From: Heterotrichella gracilis | Taxonomy: Eukaryota > Sar > Xanthophyceae > Tribonematales > Xanthonemataceae | Direction: 5' to 3' | Length of the DNA stretch: 64,000 bases | Assembly: GCA_032358255.1 (NCBI GenBank) | Contig: JAULBX010032146.1 | Span: 99,277-163,276 of the forward strand | Part shown: piece by piece, positions 34,081 through 47,142 of the stretch | Layout of the letters: each line of letters starts with the position of its first letter | How positions within the stretch are numbered: the stretch's first letter is position 1 | Made by a program: the position numbers and the translations under genes | Notes under the pieces: model-generated | What the model was told of the DNA's origin: nothing | Seen by the model: only the letters and a program-made list of their open reading frames with translations | Databases searched by the model: none

Positions 34081-36117
34081 ATTGGAGGACTGCAAGACAG
34101 GTGCCGTGGCACAGAAGTACACGAAAACGATTGCTGATAGGGTAACCTAGGTTGCCACAAATGGTTTCGGAACCAGGATGTGGGCGAATTCACGGCCTGC
34201 ACGCAGGACTTGACCAAAATTTTACCACACCAGGATATGTGCGTCTAGTTGATCTTCCTGGAAAGCAGCAGCCGTGTGCACGAAGATATCTTGTTGAGGG
34301 CGCCGTAAGGGGTTTCACCACGATGCATGCAAACTGCCAGACGGCCTCGGCAGCGAACTTCACCACAAACAAGGTGCAAGCGTGTGATAAGTAACAACCC
34401 TCTGAACTGTACTGCTATACCCTGTCCTGTTCTTTCGTTTGTAAGGAAGTTGCGTCGCCAAATGCATGCAATCGTGGCCCGACTGTAGTATAATAGTACG
34501 ATAGCGGGGGAGAAACTGGGGAGGAATATCATGATGCATAAAACTAGGAGATTTCACCCAAAATAGAAAAACAATTTGCTGAACCCACCCAAAACCAGGT
34601 GAGATCCTGGGGGATATCTTAAAAGGGCAAGAGAATAGGGGTGGGGTTGCGGTGCAATTAATATTTACAATACAACCAAGGTTAGAAATCAGGCTGTGCA
34701 TATGCATAGCCAAGCAGTTTGGTACTTGGCGCTGGAAATACTAGTGTTGACCTTCGCGATCCAATTACTGCTGGGTCAGGTCTGCCCAGTGCATACCTAC
34801 CCTCATTCATGCTCTTTTGACGCCTGTGCATCCTCCACGTGCTGCAAGCAACGCAGCACTAGCCTATCGTCCCCGAGTTTTTAACTCTGCTTTCCTGCGA
34901 CGTGAAGTGTAAAAGATTTGGCTGAAAAGGGTCCTACATACTGCAATGATTCCCATGACAGACAATTTTCTAGGTACTTGTATGAGTCATGGACCTGTTG
35001 CAATTGCATATCCATGACCGTGCCAGAGTTCAAGGCAAATGTTACAGTTCTTGACTGTACCACAAATGGTACATTTTGGACAAATGAGTACTGTAGTTGA
35101 TCCTCAATAGGCAATTGTCCAGCCAGCAATGTCACCAGCCCTAGCAGACAGTGCAAAGGCTAGCCTTGACATATAACGTGCATGTACAATCCCCACCATC
35201 ATAAAGAGGAAAACCTCAGTGGCTCCAAATTCACAAATGCACCGCGACTCAATCAGAACTAGTGACTGAAATCATGCAATTGGATTACAGCGACACTTCA
35301 TCCTTGTCATTAGAGTGCCGCAAGATTCCAGCCGTTGAACGTTGGACCGCCACTGGCAGAGAAGTATAGGTATCCTTGAAACATATCCAGTTCCTGAAAT
35401 GAAATAAATTGAGGCGTTTTGCATCCTTGGTCATATGCAACACAGCTCACAGATTGCAATTTTTGCGATGCGCAGGAATTGTTTCACAAACAGTATGCAA
35501 CAGGAATGATTTCCCTCAGGACTACAGCCTGTACATGCCAGTGGCAATTGTGCGGGTGACTGGTAAAGCTGAGCTAGATAAAAAGCTGTATCATCGTTGT
35601 AGCCATCTAGACATTAATTACATTGCCGGTTTTCTGTGCAAAGTGTGTTTGCTGTTTAAAGTTGTGTTCAAACCGTGCAGGGCAAGGCAAGGCAGGTCTG
35701 TCAAGCCTGCTGTTGCTGAATGCTGCTCACCCATTGGCCGCGACTTGGGGTGACCAGCGGGCAGCCAATGGGCATGAGCCACGTGGTCAATCATTTTGAA
35801 CTGGTGGGCAGTGCAGGTCTGTCAAGCCCGCTGTTGCTGAATGCTGCCTCATGCTGATCAGTCATAGACAAGTAGTGATCCAAGGTAGGCGTAAGTGTGT
35901 GGTTGCCACACGAGAAGATGCTGACTGGAACATACTTGTTCTTTTGCAGCATGCCCTTTGATTGCATGAACGTGTCTTTGATCTGCGCAAGGATGAGTTT
36001 GGCGGTGTCAGTTCAGTGCTGCTGCAAATTCTTGGCCAGTGCTGTCATTTTGTCAATGATATAGAAGATGCACTAGTGAAAATGTGGACCGTTGTCCACA
36101 GAGGTCACATAACGTAC
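34081..36117. other. Intergenic region with a possible tiny secreted Cys-rich ORF
   Basis: About 2 kb upstream of the CDSP32-like gene and past the GT49 gene. On the plus strand, 34696-34884 can encode a 62-residue product with a signal-peptide-like start (WYLALEILVLTFAIQLLLG) and several Cys. A second Cys-rich stretch at 34974-35100 could be its next exon (donor GTGCTG at 34839, acceptor TTCTAG at 34973), which keeps phase. Without homology this is only a candidate. A 35-bp direct repeat lies at 35692-35726 and 35813-35847. Confidence 0.35.
35692..35847 (+). repeat. 35-bp direct repeat, two copies 121 bp apart
   Basis: Copies at 35692-35726 and 35813-35847 differ at one base (CCTGC versus CCCGC) within the sequence beginning GCAGGTCTGTCAAGCC. 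The spacing suggests a small segmental duplication. Confidence 0.75.
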
Positions 36118-39100
36118 AAAATTAAGTCTTCGTTCTGCGCCACCTCTTCGAAGGCGTGCTTTTGTTTTTGGATGTGGGTAGTGGACCACAAATCCACTTG
36201 GATGAACCAACACGGTTGGTTATAGTGCTGTCAAGATAGTCTGTATTTGCAAAATCTTGTTCCATCCATAGCCTCTAAATCTCTCGTCATACCATGGCAC
36301 ATGCCATTTTGCCATAATGATGTATGGCTCCCAGCCCTGCAAATTTGAAGCTTTAAAGCCAGGCACGGTGTGGGGGGCAAAGGTGCATGGATTTGCAACC
36401 ATATAATAAATATAAAATAATTACAATCCGTATGGTACTAGAATTACTACATTTAAAAGCAACTTGCTGAGCTGAGCTGTCAATCAGGCACGTCACAAAT
36501 CTCGTCACTCCTCCTAGTGATGCAATTGTATCAAAGAAAGCTGCTAGCCTCAGGTAGTATTTGCTCAGGCTGGCACGCCGCCTCACAAGCGCATTGTCCC
36601 ATTCCCAGTTTTTAATGATTCTGAAATGCAAACATAACCTACCTTTGCATGTTCTGGTATGGGTATCGTGTAATAATGCGAAGCATTCACCCATAAGCCA
36701 TAGTTTGTATGCCGGTGTCCTCTAGCATAAAAGCCTGTGCCAAACATGACCATGCGCCTGTCGTGAAACATGCTCACCATGTCTGTTTTTGATCCTGCGT
36801 ATGGACGTGGCACATTAAATCAATGTGAAAATCAGTAGCCAATGACAAGTACCAATATTTGTCATGCGACTTTCATGGCGTAACCAGGTGGCGGTGCAAT
36901 TATTTCTGGTCTGCACTTGTAGTTTTCAAATTGGTGGGAGTGGACTGAAGTTGGCACTTTTTGCGGCATGGTATTTTGACGGTCAGTCAAACAGTTGACA
37001 ATTTAATACTAGCGCAGCATGCTAGCTAGGCGCTGAGCTTAAATCACCTTCCAATTGGTGTAGCACTCATGACATATATCACTGCAGTGCACTGCCTGCC
37101 CTAGATGCTCGATATTGACATTCTTGTGACAGTGACATTGGTATATCTCGAAACCTTACCTGCAACAGATTGCAACGCAATTTGACCGCCAGACTCCATA
37201 TCTTTGCTGGATGCTTCAAAGGCTGGCAACACAATAATACAACGATTATTTGCCGCTGTCACGATAAAATTGTACGCATCTGCAGCCGGATCCATCAGTG
37301 TGTACGATAGTCCACGGCTGGGTAAGAAGTCGACATCAAGAAGCAACACCACCTGCACCGGTGAATGTAGCAGCCACGGGTGTACAAGATTGATGACGTA
37401 AAGTGCATGACTACAGAAATGCCGCTTATTCACATCCATGCGTGTTTGTCTCTGATGAGTTATTTGGCTGGCAGCAGTGCACATGCCTTCAATGAATGAT
37501 GTCAATTACTACATCATGTGACCAGCCTGTGTGACCAGCAGGCATGTGAACCACGTTCCAACTTTGAATGTGTGCCGCACCGTACATTGGCAACCCATAG
37601 CACACTTAATGCGTTCAACATCCAAATCAATAACAATATTGATATGCATATGTTGAAGTGACAAAGTGCATGCGTCATGTAGACCCTTGCTCTAGTACTT
37701 TACCTCAGTTTCTGCTGCTGTAAGGGCAACATTTCTCAAAACATTGCAAGGATGTAGCTTGGCTTTCACGTCTTCAAGATTGCTTATTTCTTCACCCACC
37801 AAAACAAGGTCCAGTTTACACCAACCAACATGTGAGGCCGTTTGCAAACGTTTATGAGTGAGGGATGCATTAAGTGAAAAAAAAAACAAAAAAAACAGAC
37901 GCCAAAGGCGTAAATGTGGAGGCATAGCAACTAAGTGTAATAACTCCGGAGGTCTTGATGCTTTGTCATGCATGGCTTGTGAAAAGGTATCATCTAGGAC
38001 TTCAAACACTTACTTTTGCTGTGATAACAACACCTGCATTTAATATCAATAGCCACTGCCACTGCCCAAGGCAAGATGGCAACGTGACACAATTTACAAA
38101 AGATTATCGCACCTTCCCGCTCAAGTTGGGTATGAAACTGATCCAGCTCCTCATGCAGCTGAGTGATAGGCCTCAATTCTGTGTCGGACGCAGTGTTTGG
38201 ATCCGGCACAAAGTTGCCAGCCTTGATTGTCACTCCAATGACCGCTGATACCACACTGCCCCAGTTCATGCACATGCGCCTTAGCATGTGCAGCCTGTCA
38301 TAGGACAGCTGTGTAACTATGGTGATCTCTGTGGGCAGCCTGTGGCGGGTGCTGCGCCACGAGTTGAGGGCAGCCAGCACCTTGGATGCTTTCACCTTTG
38401 ATGCTGGTTCTTGACAGACATGATCCTGCACAGTCTGTAGACAAACAGGTGCTGTAGATGACCCAATGGACTAGGGATCCTGGGATGAGATGCACGGTAC
38501 GTACATGCGAGCGACATATTGACAGATAATTACTATCATTTTACTCCTGGCATCATGCATGAATAAACCAACTTGCGCATTATGCTGACGTAAATCATTC
38601 AAAATTGCAGTGACTTTGGCCCCTAGCTCAGCATTTGCGCGTTCCCTGTCTTCTCTTTCCTTCAATGTCTAATGAATATAAAACACGTTGGAATATATAA
38701 TATGTATAAATTCTTTATATATAAATATATGTACTACATGATGTTATGGGGTTCGGTTTATTTTTGGTACACACACATAACTGGGTTGTCAGAAAGAAAT
38801 AGAGGTCATGGACAGGTGCGCATGCGGCCAACAGGTGAGTCACAGGCAGTCACTATGTAGGCCACGTACAACACACACTGTGACACCGGCCCGGGTGATC
38901 GAAGTGTTCTCCAGATAGGCACCAAGAGATGTACACTTGCATGACAAAGCACTGTTAGCATAAGAAAAGGCACAGCCTCGACAAGCAGCATCCACGTGTC
39001 ACTCCACCGTGTCTGACCCAACAGATAAGCAATCGCAGTGCCCGGTTGACTCAACTTGAAGGCGCCTGTGGGGGGCGGATGAAGGCTGGGCCGGGTTGAT

Positions 39101-39498
39101 AGACTACGGTAGTAATGAGCTTAGGGTGGTTCGTACTAAGGGGGTTAAGACCTGGGGTTGAGACCTTAACTCAAACAAAAATGTGTTGAGTGGTGCAAAT
39201 GGGTCAATTTTGATTTAGCTTCATCCAAACTAATACAATGTAGGGTTTTAGGGTCTTGGGCTGAGGACTTGGGCCAATGCCCGCATCCCTGAGTACTCTG
39301 CTGGCTCCCGTTTCACTAGTTTCGAGCAGGTTCCAAACGTCCAGCAGATGAGCATGGGTCAGATCTATGTAGCTATAGCCGCTACCGGGTCACCTGTGCT
39401 ATGGCTCGATCTTCACGGGCTGCAGTCAGACTCTGAGTGATTACAAGACCCACAACGAAAAGAGCTGCAAGGAATTGTAGGAATCGCCTGGCCGCCAT
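36118..39498 (-). CDS. GT49 (LARGE/B4GAT1-type) glycosyltransferase with in-frame TAA
   Basis: Golgi-type II glycosyltransferase. Exons on the minus strand: 39498-39394, 38668-38573, 38434-38113, 37789-37704, 37352-37160, 36794-36643, then 36336 onward; all phases agree. Exon 1 encodes a signal anchor (MAARRFLQFLAALFVVGLVI), exon 2 a coiled-coil stem. The GT49 domain shows EITIVTQLSYDRLHML, NVLRNVAL, the DxD site VVLLLDVDFLPS, VLPAFEAS, HTNYGLW and GWEPYIIMAKWHVPWYDERF then GYGWNK. A TAA at 36220-36222 follows 38 codons into the last exon. The same frame continues with PTVLVHPSGFVVHYPHPKTK, the expected family C-terminus, up to a possible donor at 36117 (TTT/GTACGT). Thus the gene is either truncated at 356 residues, a decaying gene (CAA to TAA), or affected by a sequence error. 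The true 3' end is unresolved. Confidence 0.8.
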
Positions 39499-41215
39499 TT
39501 GCTCTTGCCAAGAGTCTTGGCTCGGTACCACTGGCACTCTTTCAGCCGCAGGTCCTGCGCAGGAGTCGCCCCAGCGACTGCAAGGCATGCACCGATGCTT
39601 CTCTGGTCAGCAACTGCCGTGGCACAAGTTGTACAGATGATGTACAGACAAAGACCAGAGTGGTCGTCTTTCAATGCTGAAAATGAGTGTTGAATGCTGG
39701 CGCCGGGTGATCTTCAGGCCCCGATGGTCGATCATCGGTGTTGACCTTCACTGTACCTAGTTGCCCCTCTATCACAGCTGTATCCGACCTTCCTTAAGCT
39801 AAACCTTGGGCCAAGGAAGTACCTCAAGACGAGCAGGTATCCATATTGGCGCACACACACACCAAACCGACACAAACACAGCGATGTGACATGTGACACG
39901 GAAGTACAGTACTGTCCATGTGACACCAGTGTACATATGCACCTGGCAAGGGTAGGTAGTATGCATATAATTCTTGTCTGTACCATATGGTACCAAAATA
40001 GGGACGTGGGACAAGCAGGCACCAAAATGCGTGATCACAAGGTACACTGTGGCACTTGTCGAGCAAGAAGCTCACGCGAAGCAGCCGGTGTGGCCATGGA
40101 GCGTTTAATGAAGTGCCTGTCCCTACCTGGCCTGGTACGATCACTCCAGGCCTTCAAAAGTCAGTGATTTGCAACTGATCAGCTTGGTGGCCTCTGCCAG
40201 CGGCCTCTGGGCCAGTCTCTGCATTGCCACGGCGTGCCAGCGGCAGAAAATCCCATCATGAGGGGTACCTGTTGCAGCTTTAGACACTAGCATGCCATGG
40301 CTTGGCTGACATGTCATCATTGATATGTCCGCCTGGATGCACTGGAAGTGCATCACAACAGAATGAGCATGGTCGTTTAGCACTAAAGACCATGACTTTG
40401 TCAGGTAAATCCGCATGCGAGCACCCTGAGGTTAAACCTTTGCAAACTTTGCAAACAAGCACCTGACACTAGCCATCACCACTGCTGGTGCTGCAATGTT
40501 CAGCTGCGCCCGGCAGCCGCCACTCCTCAAACTGCATTTCCAGCCATTAGCGCACTCAGTGTGCCGCCCACTGGCTGCTGAGCAGGTGCACTGTAAGAAT
40601 GATGATGTGGCAATGTGGATGCAAAGGGGCTCATCGACGTTTGCTTGGCTTACATGGAGTATTTGATGCGCGCAGCACAAACCTGAAAGAACACTTTGTA
40701 CACGCAGCACATGTATGAAATGCTGCATGTGTAAGTTCAGGATGGTGGATGGAAATGCCTGTCACTGTAATTGTTAAGGTATTGTACATAAACGATCAGT
40801 AAATTGTATTAAGGGCAACTCAGTGACGCCAACCATTTAAGCATACGACATCATCGCATGTGGGCAATCATGGCTGAGGGCATTCAAAAAAAAAAAAAGC
40901 CTCGATAATCATTGCCAACAATGTCCAGCGCGCACGGGAGAAAAACGCATAATCACGCTGCAATACACAAACTGCCCACACCGCTGCCCCAAGGACCCCC
41001 TTCCCCCCGCTGCATACGTGCAAGGCTATATTATGCCAGCATTTGCCAGCCACTGCACCTGCATATTGAACCTGCCAAGCCTGAAAGCTCACACTTTCAC
41101 AGACTATCAACCAATTGCTACCACCCATTTGCTACCAAATGCATTCCATGCCGACGCTGCAGGCGGGCCCAAGCCTGGCCCAGCAGCCACAGCGCCACAC
41201 ACAAACTTCACCACC
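39499..41215. other. Intergenic region
   Basis: About 1.7 kb between the start of the GT49 gene and the end of MCM5, both leftward. It presumably includes the GT49 promoter and MCM5 3' UTR. No further coding exon was recognised; a poly-A run lies at 40887-40898. Confidence 0.45.
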
Positions 41216-44200
41216 TCACTTGAGGCGCTTGATGAGCTTGCGCTCGCGCCGGTACTCCATCTCCCCCCCGGTGGCCATGTACGCCAGCGCGCGGCGCACC
41301 AGCGTGTCCGACATGCCGATGCGCACCAGCTCGTCCACCAGCTTGCGCTCCGACACCGTGCTGCCGATGGCCACCCGGCGCTTGATGTGCGCCTCCACGC
41401 CCTGGATCTCGTCCTTCTGGGCCTGGTTCAGGACCAGGCCGTCGGTCACCCCAGACTTGGCTGCGTCCAGCGTGGAGATGCGGAACAGCTCGATGGCCTG
41501 CAGGGGGCAGGGGGAATGATAGGTGTGAGCAAAGTAGATACGAGGCGTGGGAGGTGTTTGCCATTTTAAAGTTGCTTAACACATGACACTGCTTGTATAT
41601 GGCGATGATCAGGTGTTGATGATGTCAAACAGGTGGACTTGGATTTTCATGTGGGTCATGGCGCTGCACAACCGCAAAGTTTGCCTTCCATAATTGCCCA
41701 TGTTTAACAGGAAATGCATACAAAATGACAGCGATTCAGGATCGACTGATGGAGACACCACACCGCATACACCTTCCCCATGTCATTACACAGGGTGACA
41801 ATGAAGAGAGCAGCAAATGTGCTGAGGTCATGGCATGAGGTGCCAAGGATCAGCACAGCGCCCTGTCATGGCGGCTCTCACCTTGGTGACATGTGCCTCC
41901 GTGGCCTCTGTCTTAAGCTGCATCTTGGCCAGTGACTCTGAGATGCGAATGATGGCCTCAAGCTGGCGCACCGTGATGGGCACGGCAGGCATCTCCCCAT
42001 CAGCGTTGTCCCGCCGGGTCTGGTGGAGCAATGAACGCATGGATCAGTAATTGTGTATCACACTTGTGGACTGTTGTGTGCAACCAAAGCATACGCATGG
42101 TGCTGATAGTGTCATCACCACATCCCTGAAGCAGCAACAGCACCACGACCACATTTGAGTACTGAAAAGGTCAATGCTTCAAGATAAGTCAACGCACCCC
42201 CCACACACCACCCAGTTCCTCCTGTTACACTCACCATTTCCCTGATGTGCACATATTCCGCTGCCAGTAGGCTGGCGGCCTGCTCTGACAGCCTGGGAGC
42301 GCAGTTTGCCTTGCAGTACTCGATGTACCTCTTCAGGAACCGCTCCCCCTCTGCCTCCTCCTCAGAGTTGTCATTGCCAGCTGTCGCCTCGCGATGGATG
42401 CGCAGCACGTGCCTGGGCAGGGGATGCACATGCACACTCAGCACCAAGCACCATTGGATTATGAACGGATGCTAACGCAAAGCAGGCGCAGTGTAGCAAA
42501 CTTGAGAAGGGCTCTGCCAAACTGGACCAGAGGAGTGCCAATAGGAGAATGTTGACCCTTGGCCGACATCACGTAGGAGCACTACTGTAATGTACATTAT
42601 CATCCCTTAAGTCCAGACCCAAAAAACCCTTGCAAGGGATCTTGAAGCACCCACCTGGCAATTTGCTTGTCCCTCTCCTCTGTGCGCTCATCCTTCACAA
42701 TGAAGATGAGGTCAAATCGCGACAGGATGGTGCTCTGCAGGTCGATGTTGTCTTGCGCGGTCTTCAGGTCGTCATACCGGCCCGAGGGCGGGTTGGCAGC
42801 CGCCAGGACCGACGTGCGTGACTTGAGCATGGTGGTGATGCCTGCCTTGGCGATGGAGATGGTCTGCTGCTCCATGGCCTGTGGGGGTGGGTTGGAAGGA
42901 GGGTTTTGCTAGGGTTTGGGCTAGGGTTTGCCTAGGGTTGAGAGGCTCTAGGTATGGAGTTGGTCTGCTGTTCCATGGTCTGTAGGGAGAGTTGGGTGCC
43001 ATGGGCCTTGGATGGAATGCAGGACAACATATTTGCCAGAGCCTTTGTGAAAGGCGCGGAATTCATGAAATTTACGCGAATATTTTAGTTCCTGTCATGC
43101 ATGCATATCACCACCAAGCAAGGAGCATGCACTGCTGTCCTTGTAGCCCTGCAACCTGTCACCCTACACCCTGAGCACGTGTGTTGCCTCACCTCGTGGA
43201 TTGCCACCCTGTCCTCCGGCCGCATCTTGTCAAACTCATCGATGCACACCACGCCGTTGTCCGCTAGCACCATGGCGCCTCCCTGAGATGGCACACACGG
43301 GGCTCAGGTGGGGGGTGAGCATCACTGATTGCACACTAATTCACCAAGCACGGGCACAAAGTTGGCATGCTGCTGTCTAGGACGATTGTTGGACATGAAC
43401 CCGCATTCAACCCCTGATAGACTATTCTCAACCCCAGACCCACCTCAGCAGGGCATGCCCCATTGCCATGTGAACCATTGCTGCACCAATGCCAGCCTGA
43501 TGCAGCATGGTGAATCCGCAGCATCGTGCATCCAACACTACAGACTGCCCTGTCTTTGCTTCCCCCTACCTCCAGGTAGAACTCCCCACTCTGGCTGTCC
43601 CTGATGACAGACGCAGTCAGACCCGCGGCACTGGAGCCCTTGCCCGAGGTGTACACCGCGATGGGCGCAGTCTTGGAGGTGAACTTGAGGAATTGCGACT
43701 TGGCGGTGGAGGGGTCACCCAGCAGCAGCACGTTGATGTCGCCCCTGCGGTAGGTGCCGTCCGGCATGCGCTGCACGGAACGGAGTGGTCGATTAACAGG
43801 ATGTGGGGAGCGAGGTAGAGGTAGAGGTCATTGGTTAGTTGTTGAGCACATATAGTAAGCATTGTGACGATCATGTGGGCTGATGATCTATCCATGTGGT
43901 CCACGCCTATCCAATCAATGTAATGCATGCAGCAATTTAATTAATAAGGCTCAAGCATGTTCAATGGTTACCAAACAGGACTCCACTGCATGCCATTGCA
44001 CATATGGCACCAGAGGATAATGACTAATTCCCTTGGCCCCAAATGGTACAGCATGCCTACCTTGCGCGATCCGCCAAACAGCAGGCACCCCACCGCCTTC
44101 TTGATGTTGTCATGGCCCAGGATGTTTGGCGCCATGCGTGCCGTGATGGCATCGTGGATGTTGGGATCGGATGAGTACTCCTTAAACTGCTGGACCTCCT

Positions 44201-46423
44201 CGGCACTGCAGCCGTATATAAGGGCTTTAGGGTTTCACCATGTGGCTGAGTAGGGTTTAGGGTTCGACTGTGTGAGACATGTACCACTATGTTTCTTGCA
44301 TGCTGGGCCACTGCAAGTGGTGCTACGACAGTGCAGGTGACATTGTTGCATGGGGACATTGAGAGAGGCTGCATGGATCAGCTACCCAGCGATGCTAGGT
44401 GGGGCACAGCTAGGGTAGGCTAGGCTGCAGCTCTCTAGGCACATGCATACAATAATGCTGGGCTTGTCAAGTGCTTTTAGCCATACCTGAACAGTGGTCT
44501 GCGGCTGGCAAACTCATCGATGTCATCATCCAGCCCCACAACCCTTAGGTAGGGTTGGCGCACTGCCACGCCCGCCTGCTCACCGCGCTTGGACTTCATG
44601 CCTTGCTGCACAGTTACAATGGTGCACCTGTCAGCATGGCTGCGGCTGGTATGTGCATGCAGGAATGGTGCTGCCTTGGTGTGTTGGAACTAGGAAATGC
44701 CACAAGGCACACAGCTGTGTGCCACTGCACGCTATGTCAGGGGTAGTATGTAATATTGGAACACGCCTCAGCCCAAGAGGAGTGCGCAAGGTGCTTGCAG
44801 TGCCGGTGCATGCACGCCCTCACCTCAAACACCGAGTAGATGGCCACCACGTTGACTCGAGTGCCTGGCGCAATCTTGCCTGCCAGGTGGCGGTCCACCA
44901 CCAGCAGGATGCTGCGGGGCAGGTCACCAGTGGGCACATCCTCAGGCCGCTCCTGTGGGGTGCACACAAGGCGTGGTTGGTTGCCTCTGGCAGTCAAAAG
45001 CTCTCAGGGATGTGCATGTCAATGTGGTGCTATCAGCCGGTGGCAGGCAGGGCGTGTGATGGCTTTTGACCCATGGAGGTCGAAGTATTTAGGGTTTAGG
45101 GTTTGATGTGTAGGCCAGGTACTTGGGGCTGGGATGCATATGCTGGGGTGCAGGTGAGTGCTGCACTTGGTGCGTTGTGCGTGCTGCCCACCTGCATCTT
45201 CAGGGTCTGTTGATCGATGAACGAGCTCTTTTCGGGCACCACCACCCATGGGTCCAGAGGGCAGTCGGTGCCGGTCATGGCGCCACCATCGCAGTTGCGT
45301 GGGAGCATGGTGCCACCCAGGCCTGGGTTGACATCAAACCGCTTGACGTTCTTGCACTCCCGGCACACACAGGTGATGTGTGTGGCTTTGTTCTGTGGGA
45401 GGAGGGGGAGGGGCATATCAGGGAGAGTGACCCACCAATGGGGCTATAGCAAGCAAATGCCTTGAGAGGGAGGGGAGCCGTGCTTGTGGGTGGCTGAGAA
45501 CCTGGTGCTTCGTACCTTTGGCTTGGAAGCTGCTGTCACAATGCCTGGAATCATCACCAGCTGGGAGACTTGGTCAGACTGCAGCAAGGGGCACAACCAT
45601 GAGCTCCATGAGAGTGTTCTGCAGCCAGGACCATCATAAAGCACATTGCATGCTGCAAAGCTAGATTGGTAGTTTAGTGACCTACCGTCAGCTGGCGCAT
45701 GGAGTAGGGTTCGAAGCCGTCGGAGCTGTCAAGGGTGATTTGGAAGTTGTTCCAGTCTGGCTCCTCCTCCCCTTCCTCCTTCAAGAACTCCAGCTTCTGA
45801 AGCTGCTGAACCGCTGCCAGCTCAAACTACGCACAGCAGTGGAACTATTTCAGCAGCAGGATTGAGACTGAGAAGCAGCAGGCTGTGCCCAGGACACGTT
45901 GTCACGCAGGTTATGAGTGAGCTAGTGCCACTGCCCATGAACCCATCTCGTGGAGCGTACCAGAGGCAGGTGCTCTGTCGGGTTGGCTTTGAGCTGAGTG
46001 CACAGCACGTGGTCGAAGTCATCAAAGTCCAGCAGGTCCACGCGCAGGAAGCCCTTGTCGCGCTTGAGTTGATCCCTTGCATATGACAAGATTCCCCATC
46101 AGGTCGATGCCAGCAGCAGGGCAGCTCAATACAACAGCCAGCAGGATCGGGAAAGCGCAAGGCGCATGCATCAGGGTACCAACCTGTATTTGGAGACCTC
46201 GCTCCTCTTGTTCTGCTTGTCTCTGCCAAAGTATTTCCGGATGAACTGCTCGTACTTGCGGATGACCTGAGCCCTGGATGCCTCAGGCGCCTCGAGGGCC
46301 AGATGGTGGTCCTCAAAGTATATTGCTCCCTCTGCACGACCAAATGAACTTCAGTACACGTTACAAACGCGGCTAGTGCTGTGGAAAACCCAAGGCAGCG
46401 TACGCACCATCGAACCCAGCCAT
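41216..46423 (-). CDS. MCM5: DNA replication licensing factor MCM5, 729 aa
   Basis: Subunit of the hexameric MCM2-7 replicative helicase in the nucleus. Fifteen exons on the minus strand join in frame: 46423-46408 (16 nt), 46331-46184, 46075-45961, 45826-45686, 45578-45516, 45392-45192, 44952-44824, 44605-44487, 44205-44061, 43770-43570, 43282-43193, 42878-42655, 42412-42235, 42019-41882, 41497-41216. The start [13 protein letters not shown] matches plant MCM5 starts, which fixes the tiny first exon. Zinc-finger Cys are C169, C171, C174, C195 and C205. Walker A is GDPSTAKS (377-384), Walker [10 protein letters not shown] (DE 441-442), the arginine finger SRFD (509-512). The C-terminal winged helix ends in KLIKRLK. 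Length and all motifs equal those of functional MCM5. It is head-to-head with the giant gene, start codons 719 bp apart. Confidence 0.97.
42904..45105 (+). repeat. Scattered TTTAGGG-like fragments in MCM5 introns
   Basis: Three introns carry short runs: 42904-42937 (three AGGGTTTG-type units), 44224-44266 (TTTAGGGTTT twice) and 45087-45104 (TTTAGGGTTTAGGGTTT). They are interstitial telomere-type repeats, each only two or three units. Confidence 0.65.
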
Positions 46424-47142
46424 CTTTGCAGGGGTGTGTTGTTGTCCCTGCACGCCCCAAACTCTGGCCTTGTTGTCTGCAACCACACGCGATATGCAAC
46501 GCAACCAGAAAGTACAACCAGGACCGGAAGAGCAGGAAAGCGTTGCTTATGTCGTGCTTGTTTTGTGGCAGCCTTTGTATGTAAGCGGCAACTTGCTGAG
46601 CCTTCTTTCCAAGTTTGAATTTGAAATTTCTAGCAGGGATGTTTTTTGGAACCGGGAAACACATCCGCATTGCCATACCCTTTTCCGGCCGACATAGAAC
46701 CCTCATCCGACACCGAGCACTCCGAAGAACAGCAAGGCGACATGCATGCAACTTAAGTGTTGTCTTCTCGTGGGATACACGGCTCGGCAGCGAACCGCAA
46801 CGTCCATGCCTGCGGCAAATCCCTCCGTATTGTTGCCACTGACGACTAGCTTGTGTTCCGTCTCGCATGCATATACCTGCCCACCTGCAAAGACCCTCCC
46901 ATGCTTTTGAAAACACTTCTCACTGTCCGTGGTTCCTGCCCATTGAGCAGTGCTGTTCCAAAACGTTTTAATTGGTGGTAACGCAGTTTGGGTATCGCAC
47001 CTTGGATATCGCATTTTGGGTGTCCACTTCGTATCTTCTTAGGTCTTGGACTTGTGGGCAGGCCATCTATGAGACAGTGTCAAGCACAGAAGCTTCAAAA
47101 GGCTGGTCTGTACAGCAGCGCCTGCCACGAGCTTTGGGCACA
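46424..47142. promoter_or_regulatory. Bidirectional promoter region between MCM5 and the giant gene
   Basis: 719 bp between two opposite start codons; it must hold both promoters and 5' UTRs. No TATA box is obvious. An E2F-like TTTCCGGCCG occurs near 46680, but this was not tested against background frequency. The shared spacing is the only regulatory evidence. Confidence 0.4.

Noticed and set aside
38670-38800. AT-rich stretch as a possible origin or promoter
   Set aside because: It is an intron of the GT49 gene; base composition alone is not evidence of function.
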